From positions 124,001-188,000 of the forward strand of contig CAKOTF010000001.1 of the NCBI GenBank assembly GCA_934120045.1: 64,000 nt of DNA, in the 5' to 3' direction. This DNA comes from an uncultured Clostridia bacterium (lineage in GTDB: Bacteria; Bacillota; Clostridia; TANB77; CAG-508). Under the pieces are notes generated by a model. The model ran no database searches. It saw only the letters and a list, made by a program, of their open reading frames with translations, and was not told the DNA's origin. Positions 1 through 9,533 of the stretch are shown piece by piece (position 1 is the stretch's first letter; each line of letters begins with the position of its first letter). Made by a program: the position numbers and the translations under genes.

Positions 1-1764
1 ATTGCACAATTAAATGAAAAACTAAATGCAATTATGCCAATTTTAACAGTTGCAGCAGGAAATGGTTTTAAGTCATTTTCAACTAATTTAATTGGTTATG
101 TAAGATTCTGTACACAATTTGATACTTTAGGGGTAAAAATTGGTTATGAAATTATGTATATAATGCTTGTTGTATATACATTTAAATTTACATTTATTTA
201 TATAAAAAGGATGATAAAAATTGCATTTTTAACATTAATTGCACCAATTATAGCTTTTACATACCCAATAGATAAGTTGGCTGATGGGCAAGCACAAGGT
301 TTTTCAATGTGGTTGAAAGAATATATATTCAATGCATTATTACAACCAATGCACTATTTATTATACTATGTAATGGTTGGCTCTGCTATTGAAATTTCAA
401 CTAAAAACCCATTATATGCAATTGTAGTTTTGATGTTTATGACAGAAGCAGAGAAAATGTTTAAGAAAATATTTGGTTTTGATAAAGCTAGTGGAGGAAA
501 AGATAAAGGTTTAGGTGCTGTCTCAATGGTTGCTGCTGCAAGAGGAATACAAAATTTTGTTGGAAAGAGATCTAAAAATAGTGAAGTGGAAGGTCCATCA
601 GTAGGATACCCTGGAGCAATAAATACAGATTATAAGACAGCTAATTTACTTGGTGGTGGTACTATACAAACATCAGATGCAAATAATAATAATGATTATG
701 ATGATGAAGAAAATCCTAATGTTGGAAATAATAATAATTCATTTAATACAAATAACAATAATAACAGTAATAATAACAACAATAATAATGATAGAAATGC
801 AGGAAATGAAAATAGAACTAATATGTCTTTTTCTCCAGCAGGAAGACCAAGATTAAATGTACCAATAAAAACTAGAGCACAAAAAAGGCGAGAAATAAAT
901 GGACAACCAATACGTAAATTAGCTAATAATGTAAAAAGAACAGCTAATAAAGCATTAGATAATAATGTTGGTAGAACAGCAATAAGATTGGCCAATAGCA
1001 AATTTGGAAGAGGGACTAGAGCTGTTGGTAGAAGAATACTAAGACCTGTTTGGGATACTGACAAAGATGCAAAATGGAATGGAAAACGACTTGTAAGAAA
1101 TGTTTCAAAAGGATTATTAGGAACAGCTGTTGGAATTACAGCTACAGCAGTACAAGCAGGAATTAGTTTAACAGATGGACATTATAAACCATCAGAAGCA
1201 GCATTATCTTTTGGAGCTGGTATGGCATTGGCGAGTAGAGTTTCTGATGGTGCCATAAATGCATTTTCAGAAGGAGCTAATAATGGGCTAAATGATGAAG
1301 AAAAAATGAAGATATATCAGGAAAATTTTAAAAATAGAGATGATGTAATAAAATTCTGTAAAGAAAATTATGGAAATGATTGGAAAGAATACCGTGATAG
1401 GATTGTGGAAAATTATGTAACAAGAGGTATTACTGATTTTTCTGATATAAAACAATGTATAAAATATTCAAATAATGTTGCAAAAGAGGTTACTGACAAA
1501 AAAACATATTTAAATGAAAAGCAAAAGAAGAAAGTTCTTGAAGCAAATCAAGATAAGGAAGATGCAGTTGCAATTGCAATATTAGCACAGAAAAAGAAGA
1601 GAAAGAAAGAAAAAATAGCTTCTATTTCATATGATAAGGACAAAGAAGAGCAATATTTGAAATCAATTACACAAGGAATGAGTGAAAATGAAGCAAATAA
1701 AAGAAAAGAAAAAGAGAGAAATGTTAGTGCATCAATAAGATATTTTAATAAAATGACTTCATAA
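1..1764 (+). CDS. VirB6/TrbL-like T4SS membrane protein (5' truncated)
   Basis: The frame is open from base 1, so the true start lies left of the window; the first visible ATG is at 34. The product matches the next gene: hydrophobic segments, a KRM-x5-LT-I-PIIA block followed by YP-DK, then a WxKEY..NALLQPMH motif and an AEKxFKKIFGF motif. These resemble polytopic VirB6/TrbL-like channel subunits of Gram-positive T4SSs. The membrane part is followed by a cytoplasmic tail with an asparagine-rich linker (about residues 220-265 from the ATG at 34) and a conserved module that begins PVWDTD near residue 338. It is the first visible gene of an operon running to 11741. The family call is inferred from motifs and context. 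Confidence 0.7.
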   Translation: MAQLNEKLNAIMPILTVAAGNGFKSFSTNLIGYVRFCTQFDTLGVKIGYEIMYIMLVVYTFKFTFIYIKRMIKIAFLTLIAPIIAFTYPIDKLADGQAQGFSMWLKEYIFNALLQPMHYLLYYVMVGSAIEISTKNPLYAIVVLMFMTEAEKMFKKIFGFDKASGGKDKGLGAVSMVAAARGIQNFVGKRSKNSEVEGPSVGYPGAINTDYKTANLLGGGTIQTSDANNNNDYDDEENPNVGNNNNSFNTNNNNNSNNNNNNNDRNAGNENRTNMSFSPAGRPRLNVPIKTRAQKRREINGQPIRKLANNVKRTANKALDNNVGRTAIRLANSKFGRGTRAVGRRILRPVWDTDKDAKWNGKRLVRNVSKGLLGTAVGITATAVQAGISLTDGHYKPSEAALSFGAGMALASRVSDGAINAFSEGANNGLNDEEKMKIYQENFKNRDDVIKFCKENYGNDWKEYRDRIVENYVTRGITDFSDIKQCIKYSNNVAKEVTDKKTYLNEKQKKKVLEANQDKEDAVAIAILAQKKKRKKEKIASISYDKDKEEQYLKSITQGMSENEANKRKEKERNVSASIRYFNKMTS

Positions 1765-1788
1765 TAAATAAGAAAAAGAGGTGAGAAA

Positions 1789-4700
1789 GTGATTAAGAAA
1801 ACAGCATATAAAATGTTAATATTTGTAACATTAGTTGTTATAATATTACAATATAGTTTAGTCCAAACAGTTTATGCAGTACCTGAAACAAATACAACCC
1901 AATCTACTGAAGCAACGAATACAAGTCAATCCACAGAAGAAATAGATCCAGACCAAAATTATACCAATGAGGATGATGATAACTTACGTGATGAGGTTGA
2001 TGATGATACTGGAACAATGCTAAATCCATTAATAGAAATAGTAAGAGCAATTGGAGATGCTATAATATCTATATTAACCAAATGTATGTTAGGAAGTAAA
2101 GGTAATGAAAGAGTAATGGTAAAATGGGATGAATTAGATACTTCAAATATAGCTAGTGCTAATTCAACAAAAACTTTTTCAGAGGATGAAATAGCCCAAT
2201 TTAAAGATTCAAAAGGAAATATGTTAGATCTAAAATATCCTAATTTAAAATATACTCCTGAAGAAATATTTAAAGGTGAGATAGACATATTTAGTATTGA
2301 CTTTATTGGTGGTAAGTCTATAAAGGATGGGAAAAGTATTGAGAATTCTTCAGAAGGTTGGAATTCTTTAAGAGAAACAGTTTCATCTTGGTATAAAGTA
2401 TTAAGATATATTGCTATGATTGGATTATTATCTGTTCTTATATATTTAGGAATTAGAATTATATTTAGTTCAAGTGCAGGGAAAAAAGCAGATTATAAAA
2501 GTAGTTTAATAAATTGGGTATTTGCTGTTGGAATGTTATTTTTTATGCATTATATAATGGCATTTATAATATCAATTATCCAGCATTTAACGTCATTGCT
2601 AGGAAATAGCATTGGAAATATAAAGGTGATTTTTGGAGCAGACAAAGTATTTGTAACTAATTTTATGGGATTAGCTAGATTTCAAGCACAACAATACTCA
2701 TTGATAAATCAAATAATATATATTGTTATATATCTTATGTTTATTACTCTTACATTTAAATTTACATTTATATATTTTAAGAGAATGTTAACTATGGCAA
2801 TGTTAACAATTGTATCTCCACTAATTGCATTGATGTATCCATTAGATAAAAAAGGAAGTGGAAAATCTAAAGTATTTGATTTCTGGGTAAAGGAATATAC
2901 ATATAATGCATTATTACAGCCAATGCACTTATTATTATATGATATATTAATTGGTTCTGCAGTACAGATTTCAGTTAATAATCCTGTTTATACAGTAGTT
3001 GCATTATACTTTTTAGCAGAAGCAGAAAAAATCTTTAAGAAGATTTTCGGATTTGGAAGAGCAAGAGGTGGAACAGTTGGAGGATTAGCTTCAGCTGTTG
3101 GTTCAGCAGCAGTGGTGTCATCATTTATGAAACAAGCAAAGGGGATAAGGCAGTCACTTTCCCAACCAAATACTTTAAATGGAAATTCAAATGTTGGTGA
3201 TAAAACAGATGAATTAAGTGATTTTGATGAAGAAGAAAGACAAGATGAAGCATTTGAGAAAAAATATGGAAAAATTCATAGAAATTCAAATCCTCTTAAT
3301 ATAGATAGAAATATTTTTAATAAAAGAAAAGAATTAACTAATAAAGATTTTAAAAATGTTCAAGAAAGATTAAAAGGTTTTGATCAATCCTTTAATCAAT
3401 TAAAAACAAATGGTTTAGTGAAAGGAAAAAATGGTGGTTTTAATGGAACTACAAAAAAAGCACTTAATGAGTTACAAAGCACAATAAATGGAAATGAGAG
3501 ACTTTTTTCAGATGCAAATATACCACTACAATATAATGATAAATTTTCTAAGCTTACATCAAACCAGCTATTAGAAAGAATGAAAAAAAGCTTAAAAGAA
3601 GGTAATCTAGATGAAGCTCAAGAATATTATGATATTTTAAGAAGAAGAATGCTTGAAAATCAATATATAAGGACTCATGGTGGACCAAAAGCATTTATAA
3701 AAGGAGAGCTTTCTGATTTAACTGATGAAGCACTTAGAGAAAGATATAACAAAGCCAAAGCAGATGGGGATAAAAAAGAGATACTTGCATGTGAAGCTGA
3801 GATGGAATTAAGAGCAAATAATTATACGAAATATAATGAAAAAAATGAAGAATTAAGGAAATTAAATAAAAATAGCATAAACCCAAATTCTCCAGTAACA
3901 CAACAAGAAAATAAAGAAATAGAGAATGAAGAAAAGAATATTTCTCAGGAAGAAAATAATATTCAAGAAGAAAAAAATAATAGTAATACTAATAAGCAAG
4001 GAGAAAATCATATTCAAAATCCATTTTCAAAATTATTTAGAAAAAGTCCAAATAAAACTATTAGAAATATGAATGAAAATAACAGTAGGTTAAGTAGAAC
4101 TGCCAGAAGAACTATAAGTGGTGTTGGAAATGTTGTACATGAAGCAGTAAAACCAGTTTGGGATACAGATGAAAGTATTAAGAAGAATATGTTCAACCTA
4201 GGAGGAAAAGCTGCAAAGAAAGTTGTACAAACAACGATAGGAGTAACAGCTACAGCTATTCAGGCAGGAGTTAGTATGACTGATGGAAGATATTCAGCCA
4301 AAGAAGCAATGGCATCTTTTGCTACTGGTATGGCTACAGGAAAAAAGATAGTTAATAGTGGCGAAAAATTTATAAAAGGAGTAAAAAGAGATATTGATTA
4401 TAGTGGAACTGAAGAGGAAAGAAAAGATAGGATTGCAAAAGAATGGACAGAAAGAGATGATGTAAACAAATATTATAAAGATGTATATGGAAGAAATGCT
4501 AATAAAATGATTAACTTAGCACAAAATTATCTGGTAAAAGAAGGAATAAAAGATACAACGGAACAGCAGAAGGTAATCAGATATGCAAACTACTTAATGA
4601 GAAATCATAAGTTAGATAGTGAAGAAAATTGTTATAAGCAAGCTGCTAAAGTATTTAAGTTTAGAAATAAAAATGATGATATACCATATGGAGAAAAAGA

Positions 4701-4845
4701 AAGAAAAGAATATATTGCTAAAAAAGTAGAAGAAGATGGTAGTTCAAAGTCAAGAAACAGTGTTGAAAAGAAATATACAGATTTACTTAATCAAGTAGAT
4801 GAATTAGAAAGTGTTGAAGATAATCAAGAATATAATTTATTGTAA
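1789..4845 (+). CDS. VirB6/TrbL-like T4SS membrane protein, second copy
   Basis: A 1018-residue protein with a GTG start, chosen because AGAGGTGAG lies just upstream. It has an N-terminal signal-like helix (about 8-30), an acidic Ser/Thr-rich extracytoplasmic stretch, then several membrane helices (about 205-430) carrying the KRM..LT-VSPLIA, WVKEY..NALLQPMH and AEKIFKKIFGF motifs shared with the preceding gene. A charged cytoplasmic tail of nearly 600 residues follows, ending with the same PVWDTD module (near residue 788) and a TATA-QAGVSMTDG block. It is a tandem paralogue, 24 nt downstream. Likely a channel or scaffold component of a T4SS inner-membrane complex; the tail may bind other subunits (inference). 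Membrane topology and kinship with the neighbour are clear; the VirB6 label is less so. Confidence 0.7.
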   Translation: MIKKTAYKMLIFVTLVVIILQYSLVQTVYAVPETNTTQSTEATNTSQSTEEIDPDQNYTNEDDDNLRDEVDDDTGTMLNPLIEIVRAIGDAIISILTKCMLGSKGNERVMVKWDELDTSNIASANSTKTFSEDEIAQFKDSKGNMLDLKYPNLKYTPEEIFKGEIDIFSIDFIGGKSIKDGKSIENSSEGWNSLRETVSSWYKVLRYIAMIGLLSVLIYLGIRIIFSSSAGKKADYKSSLINWVFAVGMLFFMHYIMAFIISIIQHLTSLLGNSIGNIKVIFGADKVFVTNFMGLARFQAQQYSLINQIIYIVIYLMFITLTFKFTFIYFKRMLTMAMLTIVSPLIALMYPLDKKGSGKSKVFDFWVKEYTYNALLQPMHLLLYDILIGSAVQISVNNPVYTVVALYFLAEAEKIFKKIFGFGRARGGTVGGLASAVGSAAVVSSFMKQAKGIRQSLSQPNTLNGNSNVGDKTDELSDFDEEERQDEAFEKKYGKIHRNSNPLNIDRNIFNKRKELTNKDFKNVQERLKGFDQSFNQLKTNGLVKGKNGGFNGTTKKALNELQSTINGNERLFSDANIPLQYNDKFSKLTSNQLLERMKKSLKEGNLDEAQEYYDILRRRMLENQYIRTHGGPKAFIKGELSDLTDEALRERYNKAKADGDKKEILACEAEMELRANNYTKYNEKNEELRKLNKNSINPNSPVTQQENKEIENEEKNISQEENNIQEEKNNSNTNKQGENHIQNPFSKLFRKSPNKTIRNMNENNSRLSRTARRTISGVGNVVHEAVKPVWDTDESIKKNMFNLGGKAAKKVVQTTIGVTATAIQAGVSMTDGRYSAKEAMASFATGMATGKKIVNSGEKFIKGVKRDIDYSGTEEERKDRIAKEWTERDDVNKYYKDVYGRNANKMINLAQNYLVKEGIKDTTEQQKVIRYANYLMRNHKLDSEENCYKQAAKVFKFRNKNDDIPYGEKERKEYIAKKVEEDGSSKSRNSVEKKYTDLLNQVDELESVEDNQEYNLL

Positions 4846-4864
4846 TAATATGAGGTGAAAAAAT

Positions 4865-5842
4865 TTGAATAATTTTAAGAGATTTATAAATATAAATCAA
4901 AAAAATATTTTTTATATAATAATAATTATGGTACTGATTATTATTATTGTTAGTGGTTTAAATTATTATTATTTAAAAAAAGAAGATGAAAATCAAAAAA
5001 ATATTATAGATAATAATATTACTATTGAAAATGGATATGTAAATGAAAATAATGTAAAAATGGAGGACATAAATACTAAAGAGACAAAAGAATTACAATC
5101 TAACACATTAGAAAATACAATGAAGAAATTTGTTAGTTATTGTAATAATAAAGATTATGAATCTGCATATAATATGTTGACAGATGAATGTAAAACTGCT
5201 TTGAAATATTATGATGCCAAAACATTTAAAGAAGCATATGTTGATATTAGATTTTGTGAACCTCAAGAGTATACATATTCAAAATGGGCTTCAGATAATG
5301 AAAAAGTTATATGTCTTATTTCATTTAATGGAGACTTGTTAGCATCAGGTGGTGCAAAATATACTTCAAATGAAGAATATTATACCTTTGTAAAAAAGGA
5401 TGGAACCTATAAAATAAACGTTAATAATTATATATATGGAGAAAATAAAAATATAAAATATGTATATGATAATCTAGATATAAAAATAGATACGATAAAT
5501 ACATATAGTAAATATCAAGAAATTACAATGGAAATAATTAATAAATCAGATAAAGCAATAGCTATTGCTGGTTCTGACAAAGGAAGTACAGTATATTTAA
5601 CAAACTCAAACGGAACTAAATATTTTTCTATAAATAGCGAATTTAGTGAAGGACAAGATGTTCAAATCCAAGCAAATGGAACAAAAACAGTAACAGTTAG
5701 ATTTAATAAATTATATAGTAAAGCAAATGATGCACAAAAGATAGTATTTAGTAAGATTATTTTGGATTATCCAACATATTTAAATACACACAATAGAACA
5801 GCATATTCAAATACTACAAGTATTGAAATTAACTATAATTAA
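4865..5842 (+). CDS. Membrane-anchored extracytoplasmic protein of the T4SS operon
   Basis: A 325-residue protein with a TTG start preceded by GAGGTG. One membrane helix (about 17-37) is followed by an acidic linker. A compact domain (about 80-175) starts with MKKFVSYCNNKDYESAYNML, a pattern typical of NTF2/SnoaL-like folds, and a second beta-rich region (about 185-320) resembles an FxxF-poor immunoglobulin-like domain. Bitopic proteins with NTF2-like domains are known as VirB8/TcpC-type subunits of Gram-positive T4SSs, so that role is plausible here. Operon position (19 nt after the VirB6-like gene) supports it. No specific family is certain. Confidence 0.5.
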   Translation: MNNFKRFININQKNIFYIIIIMVLIIIIVSGLNYYYLKKEDENQKNIIDNNITIENGYVNENNVKMEDINTKETKELQSNTLENTMKKFVSYCNNKDYESAYNMLTDECKTALKYYDAKTFKEAYVDIRFCEPQEYTYSKWASDNEKVICLISFNGDLLASGGAKYTSNEEYYTFVKKDGTYKINVNNYIYGENKNIKYVYDNLDIKIDTINTYSKYQEITMEIINKSDKAIAIAGSDKGSTVYLTNSNGTKYFSINSEFSEGQDVQIQANGTKTVTVRFNKLYSKANDAQKIVFSKIILDYPTYLNTHNRTAYSNTTSIEINYN

Positions 5843-5856
5843 TTGGAGGTGGATAA

Positions 5857-8307
5857 ATGAGAAAAAAAATAAGTAGAAATATATTAATAATTGTACTCTT
5901 AGTAATAATTGTATTTTCTATGGTAAGGAGTTCCTTGGCTGATGGAATTTTAAATTCAAGTAGTTCAAACAATGAATCAATTGGATCAAGTTATTCTACA
6001 AGTGTTTTAGCTGGGCTTGAAGAATCTTCTTCAGACTTGAAAGATATGGTTTCAATAACAGATAAAGGATACGAAATTAATGCTAATTATGCTTTAAGAA
6101 TTATAAAAGCATTAGAAAATGCATCAGTAGATACATATCAATATCAATTTAGAGACAAAGATTATGACGTAAGTGCAGTTGATGATGAGAGTCAAACATA
6201 TAAATCAGATAGTGAATTGACAAATATAATAGATAAATATATACGTGCTGAATTAAAAAGTATGTTACCAGATATTGGAGATTATGCTAAAACAGCAATA
6301 AATGGAAATGTTGTAATAAAAAGATATACAAGTAAATTTGGTAGGTATAATGCTTCTAATTCTGGTGGAATTTCACAAGAGGATGGAACAGATTTTGGAG
6401 ATGGAATAGTTCTTAAGTATATTCCATATGAAACTTTGAAAAAAATGTCAAAAGAGACTGTAACGTCATATGCCCAAACACAAGAGTATTTGAAATATTT
6501 TTCAATAAATCCTGTGGGTTTAAAATTATGTGTCTTAACATCAAAAGAAGAGTATATATGGGCATATAATAATATACCCCCAAAGAGAGCTATTGACGAT
6601 TCTGGAACAAAAGACCCTGCTGCCGTTGAATTATTACCAGATGATTATAATACTGCCTCAAAAGTAATATCAACATTTGAACTAAAAGAATATGAATACT
6701 TAAATTTACTTGAACAAACAGCAACACCAGTCAATTTCTTTATTGCAATGCAATTGATAACTGAAGATGTTGATTTTATGAATGCATTTGTTGACAAATG
6801 TAATAAGGAAAATTCATATGTTGAATTAGGATTTCTTGAATCAACTGAGAGTCAATTTACACATTATAATTATGGTACAAGTGAAAAAGATGCTGTAAGA
6901 GGAGGAACTATTAGTACTTATATAGTTGATAAGTGGAATAGATATGAATGCTGTGATGACACAGAAACAGAAGATGAAAATGGAGAAACAACAGTAACTC
7001 ATAATCCTCATGATGATGGTAAAGGACAACTTATAACTCAAACAAAAGGAAATTACATTGATAATGAAGATGAAGTTGCTGCTACATTGTTAAAATATGC
7101 AGGATATTTAGTAAAAGATTTTCTAAATATAAGAATAGAAAATACAGGAGACTTATATTTAATTGAAGCAGATACATGGAATATTAATTATAAATTAGTT
7201 CCTCATGTTGGACAAATTGAAAGACCATTTTCTAGACTTCAAAGTACAAGGTTGATACCAATACCAGATCCAGTAAAATATGTTGAAAGGTTAAATGAAT
7301 ATCCAGAAAGGCGAATTGGGGAACATTGTTCTGCCAATGATTATAGTAATTTATTTGAATGGAAAAATACGCATTTTTACATATTTGAATCATATGCAAA
7401 GTGGACTAATAAATATCATGTTTATTCTGTTGTAAATGGAAATTATAAAATAGATGTTATAATAGATCTATTAAATAAATATTCAAGTGCAGAAAATAAT
7501 ATAACAAGTGGATCATATTTATTATTTTCATTGTTAGAGCAAAATGGAAATACACAAGAATTAGAACGCTATATGAGATATGCAATTACTGAAATTAGTG
7601 GGCATAAATATTTAACAGATAATACAAAAGAGTTAGAATTTAATTTTTCAATTGGTTTATCAGATAATGACTTATATAATTATAATTATGATGGTTCAAC
7701 AACTAATTATCTTGTAGATACAGATTCATCTGCAAGTAGTAAAAAAACGACAAGACTTTCAGGTGGTAGTGGAAAAACAGAGTGGCATTTAGAAAAACAA
7801 ACTCAAATATTAACGACAGACCAAGATGGAAATCCGATTTCTAATAGAGAGTATTATTATTTTAAACAAGGTAGAAATACTAATATTTGTGGAAGAACAT
7901 CTTTAGCTACATGTTTAAGTGGATTAGGAATTAGAAATCCTAGTACAGGATTGCCATACACGCCTACGGAAGTAAGTGCAAAAAGTCCGAATAACTGGTT
8001 TTCTTGGGCGACAACGCTTGGTGTAAAGGCAACAAAATATACTAATAATTTAAAAGGAAAATTAATTGAACATTTAAGTACTGGTAATCCGGCAATAGTA
8101 CATATAAAACCAAATAAGGATCCGGCAAATGTATACAATACAACAGGAGGACACTTTATTGCCATTGTTGGTATAAAAAAATCAGCTGGAAATACAACAG
8201 TATACGTTCTAGATCCAGGAAGTTCAAGAAGTGCAAGAACAGAAAATTATATTAATATAGATACAGTATTAGCATATGCAGATGAAATAAGAACATTTTC
8301 TAAGTAA
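5857..8307 (+). CDS. Secreted protein with C-terminal C39-like cysteine peptidase domain
   Basis: An 816-residue protein preceded by GGAGGTGG. An N-terminal signal or anchor helix (about 8-28) is followed by about 640 residues of unrecognised extracellular sequence. The C-terminal 150 residues look like a C39-type papain-fold peptidase: Gln671 and Cys678 in FKQGRN..ICGRTS, His766 in GGHFIAIVG and Asp786 in VLDPGS form the expected Q-C-H-D set. T4SSs of Gram-positive bacteria usually carry a wall-degrading enzyme with NlpC/P60 or CHAP domains; this could be a second wall enzyme or could process a protein substrate (inference). Fourth gene of the visible operon. Confidence 0.65.
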   Translation: MRKKISRNILIIVLLVIIVFSMVRSSLADGILNSSSSNNESIGSSYSTSVLAGLEESSSDLKDMVSITDKGYEINANYALRIIKALENASVDTYQYQFRDKDYDVSAVDDESQTYKSDSELTNIIDKYIRAELKSMLPDIGDYAKTAINGNVVIKRYTSKFGRYNASNSGGISQEDGTDFGDGIVLKYIPYETLKKMSKETVTSYAQTQEYLKYFSINPVGLKLCVLTSKEEYIWAYNNIPPKRAIDDSGTKDPAAVELLPDDYNTASKVISTFELKEYEYLNLLEQTATPVNFFIAMQLITEDVDFMNAFVDKCNKENSYVELGFLESTESQFTHYNYGTSEKDAVRGGTISTYIVDKWNRYECCDDTETEDENGETTVTHNPHDDGKGQLITQTKGNYIDNEDEVAATLLKYAGYLVKDFLNIRIENTGDLYLIEADTWNINYKLVPHVGQIERPFSRLQSTRLIPIPDPVKYVERLNEYPERRIGEHCSANDYSNLFEWKNTHFYIFESYAKWTNKYHVYSVVNGNYKIDVIIDLLNKYSSAENNITSGSYLLFSLLEQNGNTQELERYMRYAITEISGHKYLTDNTKELEFNFSIGLSDNDLYNYNYDGSTTNYLVDTDSSASSKKTTRLSGGSGKTEWHLEKQTQILTTDQDGNPISNREYYYFKQGRNTNICGRTSLATCLSGLGIRNPSTGLPYTPTEVSAKSPNNWFSWATTLGVKATKYTNNLKGKLIEHLSTGNPAIVHIKPNKDPANVYNTTGGHFIAIVGIKKSAGNTTVYVLDPGSSRSARTENYINIDTVLAYADEIRTFSK

Positions 8308-8340
8308 AGGAATTTGAATATTTTTGGAAAGGTTTGGAAA

Positions 8341-9510
8341 ATGAAGAAAGATAATATTTTAAAATATTTAATAATAGCTATTGCATTAATTTTAGTTATT
8401 TTAATGATGATTGTTATTATATTAAATATAAAAAAAAGCGAAAATAACAGTAATATAGATGATGAGGAGTTTGAATCTCCAGAGCTCGAAGTAGATGAAA
8501 GCATAGAAGAAATTGAACAAATAAATACATATTGCATGGTTGAAAATATTATAAATGAAAATATAATGTCAGGAAATATATTTTATGCAAATAAAATATA
8601 TTTCCAAGAGAATTTGGATATAGATGGATATAGATTATATGTTTTTGGAGAGATATTTGATAAAGTAAATAGAAAAGATCAAAATGTTTTTTATGCTATA
8701 GATTTTAATTCTATGGAAGGCTCATATAAAATAAGTCAAATTAAACAAGATATAAAAATAGACGAATTTGAGCAAATTGCTAAATCAGGTGCTCAAAAGT
8801 ATTTGATAAATGAAAATATAACTGGTGAATTTTTTCAAGATGATATAACGGAAAATAATATTGTTAAAAGATATTTTGAATATTATAAAATGTTAATTTT
8901 GATAAATCCAGAAAAAGCATATTCGTTAATAAATGATGAATATAAATCACTTAGATTTGGTAATTATGATAATTTCAATCAATATGTAAATAATAATATA
9001 ACTAAATTTTCAAATATGGAATTTAGTAAATTTAAAATAATTTATTATGATGATTATACACAATATATTTCACTTTCAAGTTATGGGGAGTATTATATAT
9101 TTAATTCAAAAAATATAATGAATTTTTCTGTATTATTAGACCAATATATGGTTGATATTCCACAGTTTACAGAGAAATATGAAAAATCTGATGTAAGAAT
9201 AAAAGTTGGATTAAATGTTAATAAATTTATTTTAGGAATAAATAATAAAAATTATAATTATGCTTTATCATTACTTGCAGATAGTTTTAAAAAAGCAAAT
9301 AATTTAACTAATGCTTCTGAATTAGAAAAATATGTTTCAAACTATTTTTTTGATCAGAATGAGATTGAATTTTTAACATTTAATGAGCAGGGAAGTTATT
9401 ATATTTATAATGCAAATTTAAAAAATAAAGATACTGAAGAAATAAAAAGTATAAAAATTGTTATGCAACTAGAGGAAGGTACAAAATTTAAAATGTCATT
9501 TAGTTTTTAG
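8341..9510 (+). CDS. Membrane-anchored protein, paralogue of the gene at 10473
   Basis: ATG at 8341 is chosen because GGAAAGG lies 8 nt upstream; a TTG at 8314 has poor spacing. The 389-residue product has one membrane helix (about residues 9-29) and a long acidic, Asn/Ile/Lys-rich extracytoplasmic part. Two segments with the pattern xYY(K/E)xLxxxNPxKAYxLxxDxYKxxRF look like repeated NTF2-like helical starts. The same pattern occurs in the protein at 10473, so the two are diverged copies. Function is unknown; by context they may be structural parts of the T4SS outside the membrane, similar in position to VirB8-like subunits (inference). Confidence 0.5.
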   Translation: MKKDNILKYLIIAIALILVILMMIVIILNIKKSENNSNIDDEEFESPELEVDESIEEIEQINTYCMVENIINENIMSGNIFYANKIYFQENLDIDGYRLYVFGEIFDKVNRKDQNVFYAIDFNSMEGSYKISQIKQDIKIDEFEQIAKSGAQKYLINENITGEFFQDDITENNIVKRYFEYYKMLILINPEKAYSLINDEYKSLRFGNYDNFNQYVNNNITKFSNMEFSKFKIIYYDDYTQYISLSSYGEYYIFNSKNIMNFSVLLDQYMVDIPQFTEKYEKSDVRIKVGLNVNKFILGINNKNYNYALSLLADSFKKANNLTNASELEKYVSNYFFDQNEIEFLTFNEQGSYYIYNANLKNKDTEEIKSIKIVMQLEEGTKFKMSFSF

Positions 9511-9533
9511 ATAGATATATAGGAGGTTAGTAT

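Noticed and set aside
696..1064. Minus-strand open frame in the first VirB6-like gene
   Set aside because: Shadow of the Asn-rich repeat on the plus strand: Leu/Ile-rich, no RBS, fully inside a better gene.
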